From assembly GCA_007117945.1 (NCBI GenBank), contig SKTN01000179.1, positions 1 through 13,114 on the forward strand: a stretch of 13,114 bases of DNA, written 5' to 3'. Every line of letters begins with the position of its first letter. The stretch's first letter is position 1. Below the pieces are notes generated by a model. The model searched no databases, had not been told where the DNA came from, and saw only the letters and a program-made list of their open reading frames with translations. Origin of the DNA: Nitriliruptoraceae bacterium. Lineage in GTDB: Bacteria > Actinomycetota > Nitriliruptoria > Nitriliruptorales > Nitriliruptoraceae. Positions 13,002-13,114 of the stretch are shown piece by piece. The position numbers and the translations under genes were made by a program.

Positions 13002-13114
13002 CACGGACCTGCCCGATGCTGCTGGAGACGGCGCGGGGTGCGGCGCTGTGGGGATCGGCCGTGGCTCCAGGGTGTGCAGCGATGTGACCTGATCCGCGTC
13101 GGTTCGCTGCACAC
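13002..13114. other. Downstream end region with an 11-bp inverted repeat
   Basis: After the DUF2752 stop there is no gene to the window end. The last 43 bases hold a perfect 11-bp inverted repeat, GTGTGCAGCGA (13072-13082) and TCGCTGCACAC (13104-13114), with a 21-base spacer in which ACC (13087-13089) and GGT (13101-13103) can extend the stem. It could be a terminator for DUF2752 or an operator for a gene beyond the edge. The repeat may continue past the window. Confidence 0.5.

Noticed and set aside
12447..13112. Minus-strand open frame opposite DUF2752
   Set aside because: The DUF2752 motif is clear on the plus strand; the antisense product has no features and no good ribosome site.

Overview
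This is a very GC-rich bacterial window with short intergenic gaps, frequent GTG and TTG starts and many ATGA, GTGA or TGATG stop/start overlaps. That fits a high-GC actinobacterium; the sequence alone does not settle the class. It looks like ordinary chromosome: I see no tRNA, rRNA, insertion sequence, phage gene or CRISPR array. I find thirteen protein genes, all apparently intact.

Layout. (1) 48-2092, plus: leuC-leuD, the two subunits of isopropylmalate isomerase (leucine synthesis), closed by a strong stem-loop at 2146-2178. (2) 2185-3697, minus: a D-2-hydroxyacid dehydrogenase followed by a YbaK-type aminoacyl-tRNA deacylase. (3) 3698-3849: divergent control region with two interleaved inverted repeats. 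(4) 3850-4728, plus: murI, glutamate racemase (cell wall D-glutamate). (5) 4927-9940, plus: a five-gene run made of an SsuBAC/TauABC-type ABC importer (ATPase, lipoprotein binding protein, permease, all overlapping by 4 bp), then metY (O-acetylhomoserine sulfhydrylase), then a CoA-binding Rossmann protein overlapping metY by 4 bp. This reads as a sulfur or sulfonate uptake and methionine/homocysteine synthesis cluster. (6) 10002-11192, minus: an M20-family amidohydrolase. (7) 11193-11431: divergent gap with a tandem array of GCAACCGC elements spaced 21-22 bp. (8) 11432-12010, plus: a HAD-family hydrolase with an unusual active-site motif. (9) 12030-12425, minus: a small cysteine-rich protein of unknown function. 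(10) 12534-13001, plus: a DUF2752 membrane protein, followed by an 11-bp inverted repeat at the window edge.

The most interesting points are: the coupling of metY to a CoA-binding protein and an importer with no visible desulfonating enzyme; the helically phased repeat array; a structure-rich metY leader with mutually exclusive hairpins; and the HAD protein, whose FDVMDT motif puts Met where the second catalytic Asp is normally found. I did not find a convincing wholly new multi-gene system.
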